64,000 nt of DNA from Actinomadura opuntiae. GTDB taxonomy: Bacteria; Actinomycetota; Actinomycetes; Streptosporangiales; Streptosporangiaceae. Location of the stretch: the NCBI RefSeq assembly GCF_030283205.1, contig NZ_JASNWF010000032.1, positions 24,139 to 88,138 on the forward strand. The letters run 5' to 3'. The translations under genes were made by a program, and so were the position numbers. Of the stretch, positions 17,992 through 27,156 are shown piece by piece (position 1 is the first letter of the stretch; each line of letters starts with the position of its first letter). The notes beneath the pieces were generated by a model. The model saw only the letters and a program-made list of their open reading frames with translations, did no database searches and was not told where the DNA came from.

Positions 17992-20453
17992 CGGGAACCT
18001 CCCGCGTTCTCGGTCGGGCGGGCGAGCGCGCCGCTCGCGATCGTGACGACGCCGCCCGCCGCCGCGCCCAGGTCCCGGTACAGGGCGCAGCCGGCCGAGT
18101 TCGTCGGCAGCCACACCACCCGGTCGGGCAGGTCGGCGGTGATCTCCAGCGGGAGCGTCGCCGCGCCGCGCGGCCCCGACACCGTGACGGCGCCGGTGGC
18201 GCCGATCTCCGCCGCGGTCGCGGGCGACAGCCGGGCCACCGCGGGCTTGGCGGTGCCGGCCAGGAACGGCTCGCCGTCCTGCAGCCGGCCCGCGTCCAGC
18301 AGCAGCCGCCAGGTCGCCACCAGCGCCTCGCCCTGCTCGGGCCGCGGGGGCAGCGCGTGCGCCACGTCCGGCGCGTCCGGCCGCGGGCCGCGGTAGGCGC
18401 CGAGCTGCGCCAGCTCGCGCCGCGCCGCCTCCGGCCCGGGCAGGCCGAGGTGGACGTCCATCTCGTCGGCGAGCGCCTGCAGGACCCGCAGGTCCGGCAT
18501 CCGCCCGGCGGACTTCAGCACGACGTCGAACTGGCGGCCGCGGCCCTCCCAGTCGACGAACGTGCCGGACTTCTCGGCGACGGCCGCGACCGGCAGCACC
18601 ACGTCGGCGCGGTCGGTGACCGCGCTCGGCCGCTGCTCCAGGCTCACCACGAACGGGGTGGCCTCCAGCGCCCGCAGCGCCGCGTCCGGGTCGGGCAGGT
18701 CGTAGGGGTCGACGCCGCCGACCAGCAGCGCGCCGCGCCGGCCCTCCGCCGCAGCCGCGAGGATGCCGGCGGTGTCCTCGCCGGGGCCGGCGGGCAGTTC
18801 CGCGACGCCCCAGGCGCGGGCGACCTCGGCGCGCGCCTCGGGGTCGGTGACCGGACGGCCGATCGGCAGCAGCCCGGGCAGCGCCCCGGCCTCGATCGCG
18901 CCGCGCTCCCCGGCCCGCCGCGGCACCCACGCCAGCCGGGCGCCGGTGACCTGCGCCAGCCGGACCGCCGAGGTCAGCGCGCCGGGGCTGGCGGCGAGCC
19001 GCTCGCCCACCATGATCACGGAGCCGGGGGTCTCCAGCAGCGTGCGGACGTCGGAGAGCGACGCGTCGCCGATCAGCGAGCCGAGCACCTCCGACTCCGA
19101 GCCGGGCACCGCCGGCAGCAGCGTCCCGCCGACCTTCTGCAGGCCGCGCGTCGCGAACGGCGCGATCCCGTACACCCTCAGCTTGTTCTTGCGGTGCGCC
19201 TTGCGCAGCCGCAGGAACACGATCGGGGACTCCTCCTCCGGCTCGAAGCCGGCGAGGACGACCACGGGCGCCTTCTCCAGGTCGGCGTACGACACCTCGA
19301 TCGGGCGGCCCGCGACCGAGGACGCCAGGAACCGCGACTCCTCGTCCGACAGCGGCCGGGCGCGGAAGTCGACGTCGTTGGTGCCGAGCGCGATCCGGGC
19401 GAACTTGGCGTAGGCGTAGGCGTCCTCAAGGGTGACCCGGCCGCCGGTCAGCACGCCCGCCGAGCCGCGCGCCGCCGCGAGCCCGCGGGCCGCGACGGTC
19501 AGCGCCTCCGGCCACGACGCCACTTCCAGCTCGCCGCTCTCGTTGCGGATCAGCGGGTGCGTGAGCCGCTCGGGCCGCGTGCCGTAGGTGAACGCCCAGC
19601 GGCCCTTGTCGCAGTTCCACTCCTCGTTGACCTGCGGGTCGTCCCCGGCCAGCCGGCGGGTGATCTTCCCGCGCCGGTGGTCGGTGCGCAGCGCGCAGCC
19701 GGACGCGCAGTGCTCGCAGACGCTCGGCTGCGACACCAGGTCGAACGGCCGGGACCGGAACCGGTACGCGGCGCCGGTCAGCGCCCCGACCGGGCAGATC
19801 TGCACCGTGTTGCCGGAGAAGTAGGACTGGAACGGCTTGCCGTCGGCCGCGCCGACCTGCTCCTTGGCGCCGCGCTCGAACAGGTCGATGAACGCGTCGC
19901 CGGCGATCTGGTCGGAGAACCGGGTGCAGCGGGCGCACTGGATGCAGCGCTCCCGGTCGAGCAGCACCTGGCTGGACAGCGGGATCGGCTTGGGGAACGT
20001 CCGCTTGGTCTCGGTGAACCGCGTCTCGCCGCGCCCGTTGGACATCGCCTGGTTCTGCAGCGGGCACTCGCCGCCCTTGTCGCAGATCGGGCAGTCCAGC
20101 GGGTGGTTGATCAGCAGCAGCTCCATCACGCCGTGCTGCGCCTTGTCGGCGACCGGCGAGGTCAGCTGGGTCTTGACGACCATCCCCGGCATCACCGCGG
20201 TGGTGCAGGACGCCTGCGGCTTCGGCATGCCGCGGCCGTTGCCGGCGTCGGGGATCTCCACCAGGCACTGCCGGCAGGCCCCGACCGGGTCCAGCAGCGG
20301 GTGGTCGCAGAACCGCGGGATCTGGATGCCGAGCAGCTCGGCGGCCCGGATGATCAGCGTGCCCTTCGGCACCTCGATCTCGAAGCCGTCGATGGTGCAC
20401 GCGACCATCTCGACCGGCTTCTCCACCGCCGCCTTGTCGTCGGTGACGGTCAC
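17988..20453 (-). CDS. nuoG: NADH-quinone oxidoreductase subunit G
   Basis: An 821-residue iron-sulfur subunit. From the N-terminus: a [2Fe-2S] ferredoxin domain (CDHPLLDPVGACRQC), the His/Cys cluster site (HPLDCPICDKGGECPLQ), a further [4Fe-4S] motif (RCIQCARCTRF), then the molybdopterin-oxidoreductase-like region with the CEHCASGC cluster-N7-type motif, followed by a degenerate C-terminal half that no longer binds molybdopterin. The GTG start at 20453 overlaps the nuoF stop. Confidence 0.96.
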   Translation of the reverse strand: MTVTDDKAAVEKPVEMVACTIDGFEIEVPKGTLIIRAAELLGIQIPRFCDHPLLDPVGACRQCLVEIPDAGNGRGMPKPQASCTTAVMPGMVVKTQLTSPVADKAQHGVMELLLINHPLDCPICDKGGECPLQNQAMSNGRGETRFTETKRTFPKPIPLSSQVLLDRERCIQCARCTRFSDQIAGDAFIDLFERGAKEQVGAADGKPFQSYFSGNTVQICPVGALTGAAYRFRSRPFDLVSQPSVCEHCASGCALRTDHRRGKITRRLAGDDPQVNEEWNCDKGRWAFTYGTRPERLTHPLIRNESGELEVASWPEALTVAARGLAAARGSAGVLTGGRVTLEDAYAYAKFARIALGTNDVDFRARPLSDEESRFLASSVAGRPIEVSYADLEKAPVVVLAGFEPEEESPIVFLRLRKAHRKNKLRVYGIAPFATRGLQKVGGTLLPAVPGSESEVLGSLIGDASLSDVRTLLETPGSVIMVGERLAASPGALTSAVRLAQVTGARLAWVPRRAGERGAIEAGALPGLLPIGRPVTDPEARAEVARAWGVAELPAGPGEDTAGILAAAAEGRRGALLVGGVDPYDLPDPDAALRALEATPFVVSLEQRPSAVTDRADVVLPVAAVAEKSGTFVDWEGRGRQFDVVLKSAGRMPDLRVLQALADEMDVHLGLPGPEAARRELAQLGAYRGPRPDAPDVAHALPPRPEQGEALVATWRLLLDAGRLQDGEPFLAGTAKPAVARLSPATAAEIGATGAVTVSGPRGAATLPLEITADLPDRVVWLPTNSAGCALYRDLGAAAGGVVTIASGALARPTENAGGSR

Positions 20454-21748
20454 TTGGCACCTCCCCAGAGGGTGGACTCGGCCGGGTCGAACGGGCAGCC
20501 GCCCTGCTCGAAGTGCTGGAGGTACTCGTCCCGGAACAGCTTGATCGACGAGACCACCGGGCTCGTCGCGCCGTCGCCGAGCGCGCAGAACGAGCGGCCG
20601 AGGATGTTGTCGGACAGGTCGAGGAGCGTCTCCAGGTCCTCCTCCTTGCCCTGGCCGGCCTCCAGCCGCTTGAGCATCTGCTTGTACCAGTACGTCCCTT
20701 CGCGGCACGGCGTGCACTTGCCGCACGACTCGTGCGCGTAGAACTCCGACCAGCGCAGCACGGCCCGCACGACGCAGGTCGTCTCGTCGAAGATCTGCAG
20801 GGCGCGGGTGCCGAGCATCGACCCGGCCGCGCCGACGGACTCGAAGTCCAGCGGGACGTCCAGGTGCTCGTCGGTGAAGATCGGCGTGGACGACCCGCCG
20901 GGCGTCCAGAACTTCAGCCGGTGCCCCTCGCGGATCCCGCCCGCCATGTCGAGCAGCTCCCGCAGCGTGATGCCGAGCGGCGCCTCGTACTGGCCGGGCC
21001 GGGTGACGTGCCCCGACAGCGAGAAGATGCCGAACCCGGCGGACTTCTCGGTGCCCATCGAGGTGAACCAGTCGGCGCCGTTCTCCACGATCGAGGGAAC
21101 CGAGGCGATCGACTCGACGTTGTTGATGACGGTGGGGCCGCCGTAGAGGCCCGACACCGCCGGGAAGGGGGGCTTGAGCCTGGGCTGACCGCGGAACCCC
21201 TCGAGGGAGTCCAGCAGCGCCGTCTCCTCGCCGCAGATGTAGGCGCCGGCGCCGGTGTGCACGACTACGTCCAGGTCGTAGCCGGAGCCGAGGATGTCCG
21301 TGCCGATGTACCCGGCCTCGCGCGCCTCGGCGACCGCCTGCTGCAGCCGGCGGATCACGTGCAGCACCTCGCCGCGCACGTAGATGAACGCCTGGTTCGA
21401 CTTGATGGCGTACGAGCTGATGATGACGCCCTCGACGAGGAGGTGCGGGTTGGCCATCATCAGCGGGATGTCCTTGCAGGTCCCCGGCTCGGACTCGTCG
21501 GCGTTGACGACGAGGTAGCGCGGGTTCGGGCTCTCGGCGGGCAGGAACCCCCACTTCATGCCGGTGGGGAACCCGGCGCCGCCGCGGCCGCGCAGGCCGG
21601 AGTCCTTGACCATCTGGACGATCTCGTCCGGCGCCATCCCGAGCGCGTTGCGCAGCGCCCGGTAGCCGCCCTCGCGCTCGTACCCGGCGAGGGTGAACGA
21701 GTCCTCCTGGTCCCAGGTCCGGGTGAGGATCGGGGTTAGCGTCGTCAC
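20450..21748 (-). CDS. nuoF: NADH-quinone oxidoreductase subunit F (NADH/FMN site)
   Basis: A 432-residue NADH dehydrogenase subunit that binds NADH, FMN and cluster N3. The FMN/NADH glycine-rich motif is GRGGAGFPTGMKW, a second nucleotide loop is GAGAYICGEETALLDSLEG, and the [4Fe-4S] motif is ESCGKCTPCREG. The GTG start at 21748 overlaps nuoE by 4 nt. Size and motif order match the family. Confidence 0.98.
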   Translation of the reverse strand: MTTLTPILTRTWDQEDSFTLAGYEREGGYRALRNALGMAPDEIVQMVKDSGLRGRGGAGFPTGMKWGFLPAESPNPRYLVVNADESEPGTCKDIPLMMANPHLLVEGVIISSYAIKSNQAFIYVRGEVLHVIRRLQQAVAEAREAGYIGTDILGSGYDLDVVVHTGAGAYICGEETALLDSLEGFRGQPRLKPPFPAVSGLYGGPTVINNVESIASVPSIVENGADWFTSMGTEKSAGFGIFSLSGHVTRPGQYEAPLGITLRELLDMAGGIREGHRLKFWTPGGSSTPIFTDEHLDVPLDFESVGAAGSMLGTRALQIFDETTCVVRAVLRWSEFYAHESCGKCTPCREGTYWYKQMLKRLEAGQGKEEDLETLLDLSDNILGRSFCALGDGATSPVVSSIKLFRDEYLQHFEQGGCPFDPAESTLWGGAK

Positions 21749-22527
21749 TGGTTTCGACCCTCCTGGCTGCCCGGCTTCACGTCGCCGCCGATCGGCTTGC
21801 CCGGCTCGTTGGGCGGCGGGTCGGTGACCTCGTGCGCCTTGACCGGCTCTTCGGGCTGCTCGCGGTCGGCGTCGGCGGACGGCGCCTCCCAGCCGCGCTC
21901 CTTGGCCAGCGCCAGGCCGCGCAGCGACTCCGGCCCGGCCTGGACGCCCTCGTGGGCGCGGCCGTCGGGGAACCCGGCGAGGACGCGCGAGGCGTCCTTC
22001 CAGCTGCACAGCTTGTTCGGGCCGCGCGAAGGAAGCACTTCCTTACCAGCGCGCAGGTCGTCGACCAGCCGCTTGGCCTTCTCGGGAGTCATGTTGTCGA
22101 AGAACTCCCAGTTGACCATCATCACCGGCGCGAAGTCGCAGGCCGCGTTGCACTCGATCCGCTCCAGGCTGACCTTGCCGTCCGGGGTGGCCTCGTCGTG
22201 CCCGACGCCGGTGTGCTCGGTCAGCTCGTTCCAGATCTGGTCGCCGCCCATCACCGCGCACAGCGTGTTGATGCACACGCCCACGTGGTACTCGCCGACC
22301 GGCTCGTGCTTGTACTGCGTGTAGAACGTCGACACGCCCGTCACCTGCGCCGGCGTGATGCCGAGCTGCTCGGCGCAGAACTCGATGCCGTCCTGCGAGA
22401 CGTGCCCCTCCTCCGACTGCACCAGGTGCAGCAGCGGCAGCAGCGCCGACCGCGGCCTCGGATACCGGCCGATGATCAGCTTGGCGTCGCGCTCGAGGCG
22501 CTCGCGCACTTCCGGTTCGAACGTCAT
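21745..22527 (-). CDS. nuoE: NADH-quinone oxidoreductase subunit E
   Basis: A 260-residue thioredoxin-like subunit carrying the [2Fe-2S] cluster N1a through two Cys pairs, VCINTLCAV and CNAACDFAP. The core ends near residue 175; a polar tail of about 80 residues (rich in Glu, Pro, Asp) makes it longer than the E. coli protein. The ATG at 22527 overlaps the nuoD stop. Confidence 0.97.
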   Translation of the reverse strand: MTFEPEVRERLERDAKLIIGRYPRPRSALLPLLHLVQSEEGHVSQDGIEFCAEQLGITPAQVTGVSTFYTQYKHEPVGEYHVGVCINTLCAVMGGDQIWNELTEHTGVGHDEATPDGKVSLERIECNAACDFAPVMMVNWEFFDNMTPEKAKRLVDDLRAGKEVLPSRGPNKLCSWKDASRVLAGFPDGRAHEGVQAGPESLRGLALAKERGWEAPSADADREQPEEPVKAHEVTDPPPNEPGKPIGGDVKPGSQEGRNQ

Positions 22528-23870
22528 CGGTCCACTCCCCCCATGACCGGGTCGATGCTCGCCACGGCCGCGATCACGTCGGCGACCATGCCGCCCTCGG
22601 CCATCGCCGGCGTGGCCTGCAGGTTGACGAAGGACGGCTCGCGGAAGTGCACGCGGTACGGGCGGGTGCCGCCGTCGCTGACCACGTGCGCGCCGAGCTC
22701 GCCGCGCGGCGACTCGATGTGCGAGTACGCCTGCCCCGCCGGCACCCGGAAGCCCTCCGTCACCAGCTTGAAGTGGTGGATCAGCGCCTCCATCGAGGTG
22801 CCCATGATGTGCGCGATGTGCCGCGGCGAGTTGCCCATCCCGTCCGCGCCGATCGCCAGCTGCGCCGGCCAGCCGATCTTCTTGTCCTCGATCATCACCG
22901 GGCCCTTGACCGACTGCAGCCGCTCCACGCACTGCTCGACGATCTTCAGCGACTCCTCCATCTCCTCCATCCGGACGAGATAGCGGCCGTACACGTCGCA
23001 GGTGTCCTGCGTCGCGACCTTGAAGTCGTAGGTCTCGTAGCCGCAGTAGGGCTGCGACTTGCGCAGGTCCCACGGCAGGCCGGTGGCCCGCAGCACGGGG
23101 CCGGTGACGCCCAGCGACATGCACCCGGTAAGGTCGAGGTACGCGACGTCCCTGGTCCGGGCGAGATAGACGGGGTTGGCGTCCATCAGCTTCCGCAGCG
23201 CCTGGATCCGCTTGGGCATCCGGTCGAGATAGTCGCGGATCTTGCTGAGCGCACCGCTCGGCAGGTCCTGGGCAACGCCGCCCGGACGGACATACGCCAT
23301 GTTCATCCGCAGACCCGTGATCTCCTCGAAGAGGTCAAGGGTGTACTCGCGCTCGATGAACCCGTTCAGCATGACGGTCGTCGCGCCCAGTTCGAGGCCG
23401 AACGTGGCGATGGCGACCAGGTGGGAGGAGATCCGGTTCAGCTCCATCATCATCACGCGGATGATCTGGGCCCGCTCCGGCACCTGGTCGGCGACGTCCA
23501 GCAGCTTCTCCACGCCCAGGCAGTACGCCGTCTCGTTGAAGATCGGCGCCAGGTAGTCCATGCGCGTGCAGAACGTGGTGCCCTGCGTCCAGGTGCGGAA
23601 CTCCATGTTCTTCTCGATGCCGGTGTGCAGGTAGCCGATGCCCACCCGGCAGTCGTCGACGGTCTCGCCGTCCAGCGTCAGGATCAGCCGCAGGACGCCG
23701 TGCGTGGACGGGTGCTGCGGGCCCATGTTGACCACGAGCCGCTCGTCCCCGAGGTCCTCGGCGCCGGCGACGACCTGGTCCCAGTCCTGGCCGTTGACGT
23801 CGAACACGCGGCCCTCGGCCGCCTCCTCGGCGGCGTAGGCGTCGTACTCGGTGTACTTCGTGGAGCTCAT
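22524..23870 (-). CDS. nuoD: NADH-quinone oxidoreductase subunit D (49-kDa type)
   Basis: A 448-residue quinone-site subunit related to NiFe-hydrogenase large subunits, here without the metal-binding Cys. The signature MGPQHPSTHGVLRL carries the quinone-contacting His residues, and the C-terminus ends with the canonical DPVMGGVDR. The ATG at 23870 overlaps nuoC by 4 nt. Separate nuoC and nuoD genes, as here, are the usual actinobacterial form. Confidence 0.98.
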   Translation of the reverse strand: MSSTKYTEYDAYAAEEAAEGRVFDVNGQDWDQVVAGAEDLGDERLVVNMGPQHPSTHGVLRLILTLDGETVDDCRVGIGYLHTGIEKNMEFRTWTQGTTFCTRMDYLAPIFNETAYCLGVEKLLDVADQVPERAQIIRVMMMELNRISSHLVAIATFGLELGATTVMLNGFIEREYTLDLFEEITGLRMNMAYVRPGGVAQDLPSGALSKIRDYLDRMPKRIQALRKLMDANPVYLARTRDVAYLDLTGCMSLGVTGPVLRATGLPWDLRKSQPYCGYETYDFKVATQDTCDVYGRYLVRMEEMEESLKIVEQCVERLQSVKGPVMIEDKKIGWPAQLAIGADGMGNSPRHIAHIMGTSMEALIHHFKLVTEGFRVPAGQAYSHIESPRGELGAHVVSDGGTRPYRVHFREPSFVNLQATPAMAEGGMVADVIAAVASIDPVMGGVDR

Positions 23871-24613
23871 ACGTACGACCGCCTCTCGTCCGGCGGGGGG
23901 ATCTCCGCCCCTCGGTACTCGACGGGGATGCCGCCGAGCGGGTAGTCCTTGCGCTGCGGATGGCCGACCCAGTCGTCGGGCATCTCGATGCGGGTGAGCG
24001 CCGGGTGACCGTCGTAGACGATCCCGAAGAAGTCGTAGGTCTCGCGCTCGTGCCAGTCGCACGTGGGGTACACCGGCACCAGCGACGGGACGTGCGGGTC
24101 GGCGTCCGGGCAGGTCACTTCCAGCCGGACGCGCCGGTTGTGGGTGATCGACAGCAGGTGCACGACCGAGTGCAGCTCGGCGCCCTCGTCCTTCGGGTAG
24201 TGCACGCCGGACACGCCCGAGCACAGCTCGAACCGCAGCGACGGCTCGTCCCGCATGGTGCGCGCCACGTCCAGGAGGCGCTCGCGCTTGACGAAGAAGG
24301 TCAGCTCGCCGCGGTGCACGACGACGCGCTCGATCGCGTCGCCGAAGTCGGGGAGCGCGCGCTCCAGCTCGTCGGCGATCTCGTCGAACTCACCGGCCTC
24401 GGCCGCGCCGCCGGGCCCGCCGTAGGGGCGCGGCGCGGTGACCTTCGGGCTCTGCCGGATGACCAGCCGCCCGTACCCGGAGGTGTCGCCGGTCGTCTTG
24501 GCGCCGAACATGCCCTGGCGGGCGATCGGCTGCTCGCGGCGCTCCTCCTCGGCCTGCGCGGGCAGCCGGTCGGCGCCCTGCTCGGCCCTCTGCTCAGGAT
24601 TCTCGGAGCTCAT
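23867..24613 (-). CDS. nuoC: NADH-quinone oxidoreductase subunit C (30-kDa type)
   Basis: A 248-residue subunit of the hydrophilic arm. The family motif ERETYDFFGIVYDGHPAL, followed by a DDWVGHPQRKDYPLGG ending, is complete. An acidic, probably disordered leader of about 60 residues precedes the fold. The gene begins directly at the nuoB stop. Confidence 0.97.
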   Translation of the reverse strand: MSSENPEQRAEQGADRLPAQAEEERREQPIARQGMFGAKTTGDTSGYGRLVIRQSPKVTAPRPYGGPGGAAEAGEFDEIADELERALPDFGDAIERVVVHRGELTFFVKRERLLDVARTMRDEPSLRFELCSGVSGVHYPKDEGAELHSVVHLLSITHNRRVRLEVTCPDADPHVPSLVPVYPTCDWHERETYDFFGIVYDGHPALTRIEMPDDWVGHPQRKDYPLGGIPVEYRGAEIPPPDERRSYV

Positions 24614-25162
24614 CTAAACCGTTCCCTGTCCCAGCAGCGGGAGCTGTCGGCGCTTGGCCTCTTCCAGCTCGGCGATCTGCTTCTTGCGCTGCGGGCCGAG
24701 CTTGGTGTTCTGGATCTTGTCGTGCAGCTTGAGGATCGCGTCCAGCAGCATCTCCGGCCGCGGCGGGCAGCCGGGCAGGTAGATGTCCACCGGGACGATG
24801 TGGTCGACGCCCTGCACGATCGCGTAGTTGTTGAACATGCCGCCGGACGAGGCGCACACGCCCATCGCGATGACCCACTTGGGCTCGGTCATCTGGTCGT
24901 AGATCTGCCGCAGCACCGGCGCCATCTTCTGGCTCACCCGGCCCGCGACGATCATCAGGTCGGCCTGCCGCGGCGTCGCCGAGGCGCGCTCCATCCCCCA
25001 GCGGGAGAAGTCGTGCCGCGGGTCGCCGGTCGCCATCATCTCGATCGCGCAGCACGCCAGGCCGAACGTCGCCGGCCACACCGAGCTCTTGCGCGCCCAA
25101 CCGGCGACCTGCTCGACCGTCGTCAGCAGGAACCCGCTCGGAAGTTTCTCCTCAAGACCCAT
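24614..25162 (-). CDS. nuoB: NADH-quinone oxidoreductase subunit B (cluster N2)
   Basis: A 182-residue subunit that holds the terminal cluster N2 next to the quinone site. The four ligands are visible in GLACCAIEMM (tandem Cys), GVCASSGG and PGCPPRPE. The start MGLEEKLPSG at 25162 is chosen over upstream in-frame codons because it lies 1 nt past the nuoA stop and matches the family N-terminus. Confidence 0.98.
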   Translation of the reverse strand: MGLEEKLPSGFLLTTVEQVAGWARKSSVWPATFGLACCAIEMMATGDPRHDFSRWGMERASATPRQADLMIVAGRVSQKMAPVLRQIYDQMTEPKWVIAMGVCASSGGMFNNYAIVQGVDHIVPVDIYLPGCPPRPEMLLDAILKLHDKIQNTKLGPQRKKQIAELEEAKRRQLPLLGQGTV

Positions 25163-25163
25163 G

Positions 25164-25523
25164 TCAGTCCCACTCCAGACCACCGCGGCGCCAGATGTAG
25201 GCGTACGCGACGAGAACGGTGACGATGAAGAGGACCATCTCCACAAGGCCGAACATGCCCATGTGGTCGAAGGCGACGGCCCACGGGTACAGGAAGATGA
25301 TCTCGATGTCGAAGACGATGAACAGCATCGCCGTCAGGTAGTACTTGACGGGGAACCGCCCGCCGCCGACCGGCTGCGGGGTCGGCTCGATGCCGCACTC
25401 GTAGGCGTCCAGCCGGGCGCGGTTCCACCGCTTGGGGCCGGTGAGCGAGGCCATCGCCACCGAGCCGACGGCGAACAGCGCGGCGAGCACTCCCAGCACG
25501 ATGATCGGAACATAGAGATCCAT
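25164..25523 (-). CDS. nuoA: NADH-quinone oxidoreductase subunit A
   Basis: A 119-residue, three-helix membrane subunit and the first gene of the 14-gene nuo operon. Family signatures are YECGIEP in the loop (the Cys is the conserved loop residue) and VKYYLTAMLFIVFDIEIIFLYPW in the second helix (written here as about residues 52-74). The ATG at 25523 (MDLYVP) is chosen; a longer reading frame upstream runs through the promoter and Rex operator. Confidence 0.97.
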   Translation of the reverse strand: MDLYVPIIVLGVLAALFAVGSVAMASLTGPKRWNRARLDAYECGIEPTPQPVGGGRFPVKYYLTAMLFIVFDIEIIFLYPWAVAFDHMGMFGLVEMVLFIVTVLVAYAYIWRRGGLEWD

Positions 25524-25616
25524 GTCTCTACCGCCCCTCCTCGGTACGTACGACGCTGTACGGGGCGCGGGATCCGGGGCCGGACCGGCGCGCCTCGGCG
25601 GCGTGACCCTGCGCAC

Positions 25617-25654
25617 GCTCGTGAAAATTCTCACGAGCACGGGTCGCCACCCTA
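25617..25654 (-). promoter_or_regulatory. nuo promoter -10 element and probable Rex operator
   Basis: On the minus strand a TAGGGT -10 hexamer (25654-25649) is followed 11 nt later by a 22-nt inverted repeat (25617-25638) with arms GCTCGTGA/TCACGAGC. Its inner 18 nt, TCGTGAAAATTCTCACGA, match the Rex operator consensus TTGTGAA-n4-TTCACAA at 11 of 14 defined positions. Placed at the expected transcription start, it would block initiation. Rex repression of nuo is established in Streptomyces coelicolor; here it is inferred from sequence. The rest of 25524-25764 holds no gene. Confidence 0.65.
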
Positions 25655-25764
25655 GCCAAGGTGATCAATAGCACTCCCCTCAGGGGGTCGGGTAATGCAC
25701 TGTAGTCCGCTCACCTGCGGCTTCGCGGGGAACGGCGATATCTTCGGGAGCGTGCGGACCTCGC

Positions 25765-27021
25765 TCATGCCGCCGGCGCCGCCTTCTGCATCGCGTTGAT
25801 GACCCGGTCCATCGCGTCGCCGCCCTTCGGGTCGGTCAGGTTGGCGAGCAGCTTGAGGGTGAACCGCATCAGGGTGGGGTGCGGCAGCCCGTGCGCGGTC
25901 AGGAACTTCATGATCCGCGGGTCGCCGATGGCCTGCACGAACACGCGGGCCAGCGTGAAGTAGCCGCCGTGCTCGTCCTTCAGGATGCGCGGGTACTCGT
26001 ACAGCGTCCGCTCGCGCTGCGCCGGGGTGCGGCGGGCCAGCGCCTGCACCATGATGTCGGCGGCCAGCCGGCCGGACTCCAGCGCGTAGTCGATGCCCTC
26101 GCCGTTGAACGGGTTGATCATGCCGCCGGCGTCGCCGACCAGCAGCATCCCGCGGGTGTAGTGCGGCTGCCGGTTGAAGCCCATCGGCAGCGCCGCGCCG
26201 CGGATCTTGGAGGTCGCGTGCTCCTCGTCGAACTGCCAGTCCTCCGGCATCTGCGCGCACCAGCGCTTCATCATGCCGCGGTAGTCGACGTTCTGGAACG
26301 CCTTGCTGGTGTTGAGCAGGCCGAGCCCGACGTTGGAGGTGCCGTCGCCGACGCCGAACACCCAGCCGTAGCCGGGCAGCAGGCGCTCGCCGTCCCACAG
26401 CTCGAGCCACGCCTCCATGTACTCGTCGTCGTGGCGCGGCGTCTGGAAGTAGCGCCGGACGGCGACGCCCATCGGGCGGTCCTCGCGGCGGCGCAGGCCC
26501 ATCGCCAGCGACAGCCGGGTCGAGTTGCCGTCGGCCGCGACGACCAGCGGCGCGTGGAACTCGACCTCCTCGCCCTCGTAGGTCGCGGTGACGCCCTTGA
26601 TCCGGTCGGTGCGCTCGTCGACGATCGGGCCGGTCACGTTGCAGCCCTGCAGCAGCTGCGCGCCCGCCTTCGCGGCGTGCTCGGCGAGCAGCTGGTCGAG
26701 GTCGGTGCGCTTGCGGACCAGGCCGAAGTCGGGGAAGCTCGCCAGCTCCGGCCAGGGCAGCTCGACCTTGACGCCGCCGCCGTAGATGCGCAGCCCCTTG
26801 TTGCGTCCCCAGCCGGGGTCGTTGATGTCGACGCCCATCCCGATGAGCGCGCGGACCGCGCGCGGGGTGAGCCCGTCGCCGCAGATCTTGTCGCGCGGGA
26901 AGGTGGCCTTCTCCAGCAGCAGCACGTCCAGCCCGGCCTGCGCGAGCCAGTAGGCGGTCGACGATCCGGCGGGGCCTGCCCCGACGACGATGGCGTCCGC
27001 GTGTCGGGTGGAGTCGGTCAC
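25765..27021 (-). CDS. Geranylgeranyl reductase family FAD protein (menaquinone prenyl reductase-like)
   Basis: A 418-residue flavoprotein. The N-terminal Rossmann motif is VVGAGPAGSS (about residues 12-21), an internal FAD motif is VGDAGGMINPFNGEGIDYALESG (about residues 290-312), and a PGYGWVFG substrate loop is present. These enzymes saturate double bonds in isoprenoid chains; beside nuo, menG and a long-chain prenyl synthase the likely substrate is the menaquinone side chain, giving partly hydrogenated MK as found in actinomycetes. The GTG at 27021 has an AGAGGA ribosome site. The promoter carries an exact Rex operator. Archaeal-type lipid reduction or chlorophyll roles are not supported by context. 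Confidence 0.85.
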   Translation of the reverse strand: MTDSTRHADAIVVGAGPAGSSTAYWLAQAGLDVLLLEKATFPRDKICGDGLTPRAVRALIGMGVDINDPGWGRNKGLRIYGGGVKVELPWPELASFPDFGLVRKRTDLDQLLAEHAAKAGAQLLQGCNVTGPIVDERTDRIKGVTATYEGEEVEFHAPLVVAADGNSTRLSLAMGLRRREDRPMGVAVRRYFQTPRHDDEYMEAWLELWDGERLLPGYGWVFGVGDGTSNVGLGLLNTSKAFQNVDYRGMMKRWCAQMPEDWQFDEEHATSKIRGAALPMGFNRQPHYTRGMLLVGDAGGMINPFNGEGIDYALESGRLAADIMVQALARRTPAQRERTLYEYPRILKDEHGGYFTLARVFVQAIGDPRIMKFLTAHGLPHPTLMRFTLKLLANLTDPKGGDAMDRVINAMQKAAPAA

Positions 27022-27045
27022 GGCGTTCCTCTTTAGCTCGTTCGC

Positions 27046-27063
27046 TTGTGAAGTACTTCACAA
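27046..27063 (-). promoter_or_regulatory. Exact-consensus Rex operator before the reductase gene
   Basis: TTGTGAAGTACTTCACAA matches the Rex consensus TTGTGAA-n4-TTCACAA at every defined position, and the palindrome extends by one pair on each side (27045-27064). It lies 25-42 nt ahead of the GTG start, just downstream of a TAGACT -10-like hexamer on the minus strand (27082-27077), so bound Rex would block transcription when NADH is low. Confidence 0.8.
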
Positions 27064-27156
27064 GGATCCGGTGGGGAGTCTATTCCTTTATCACGACCGG
27101 TGGGTACTTCTGGGCCGGTTCCGTTTTGGACCGGTCCCGACCCACCGGCGCCGCGA

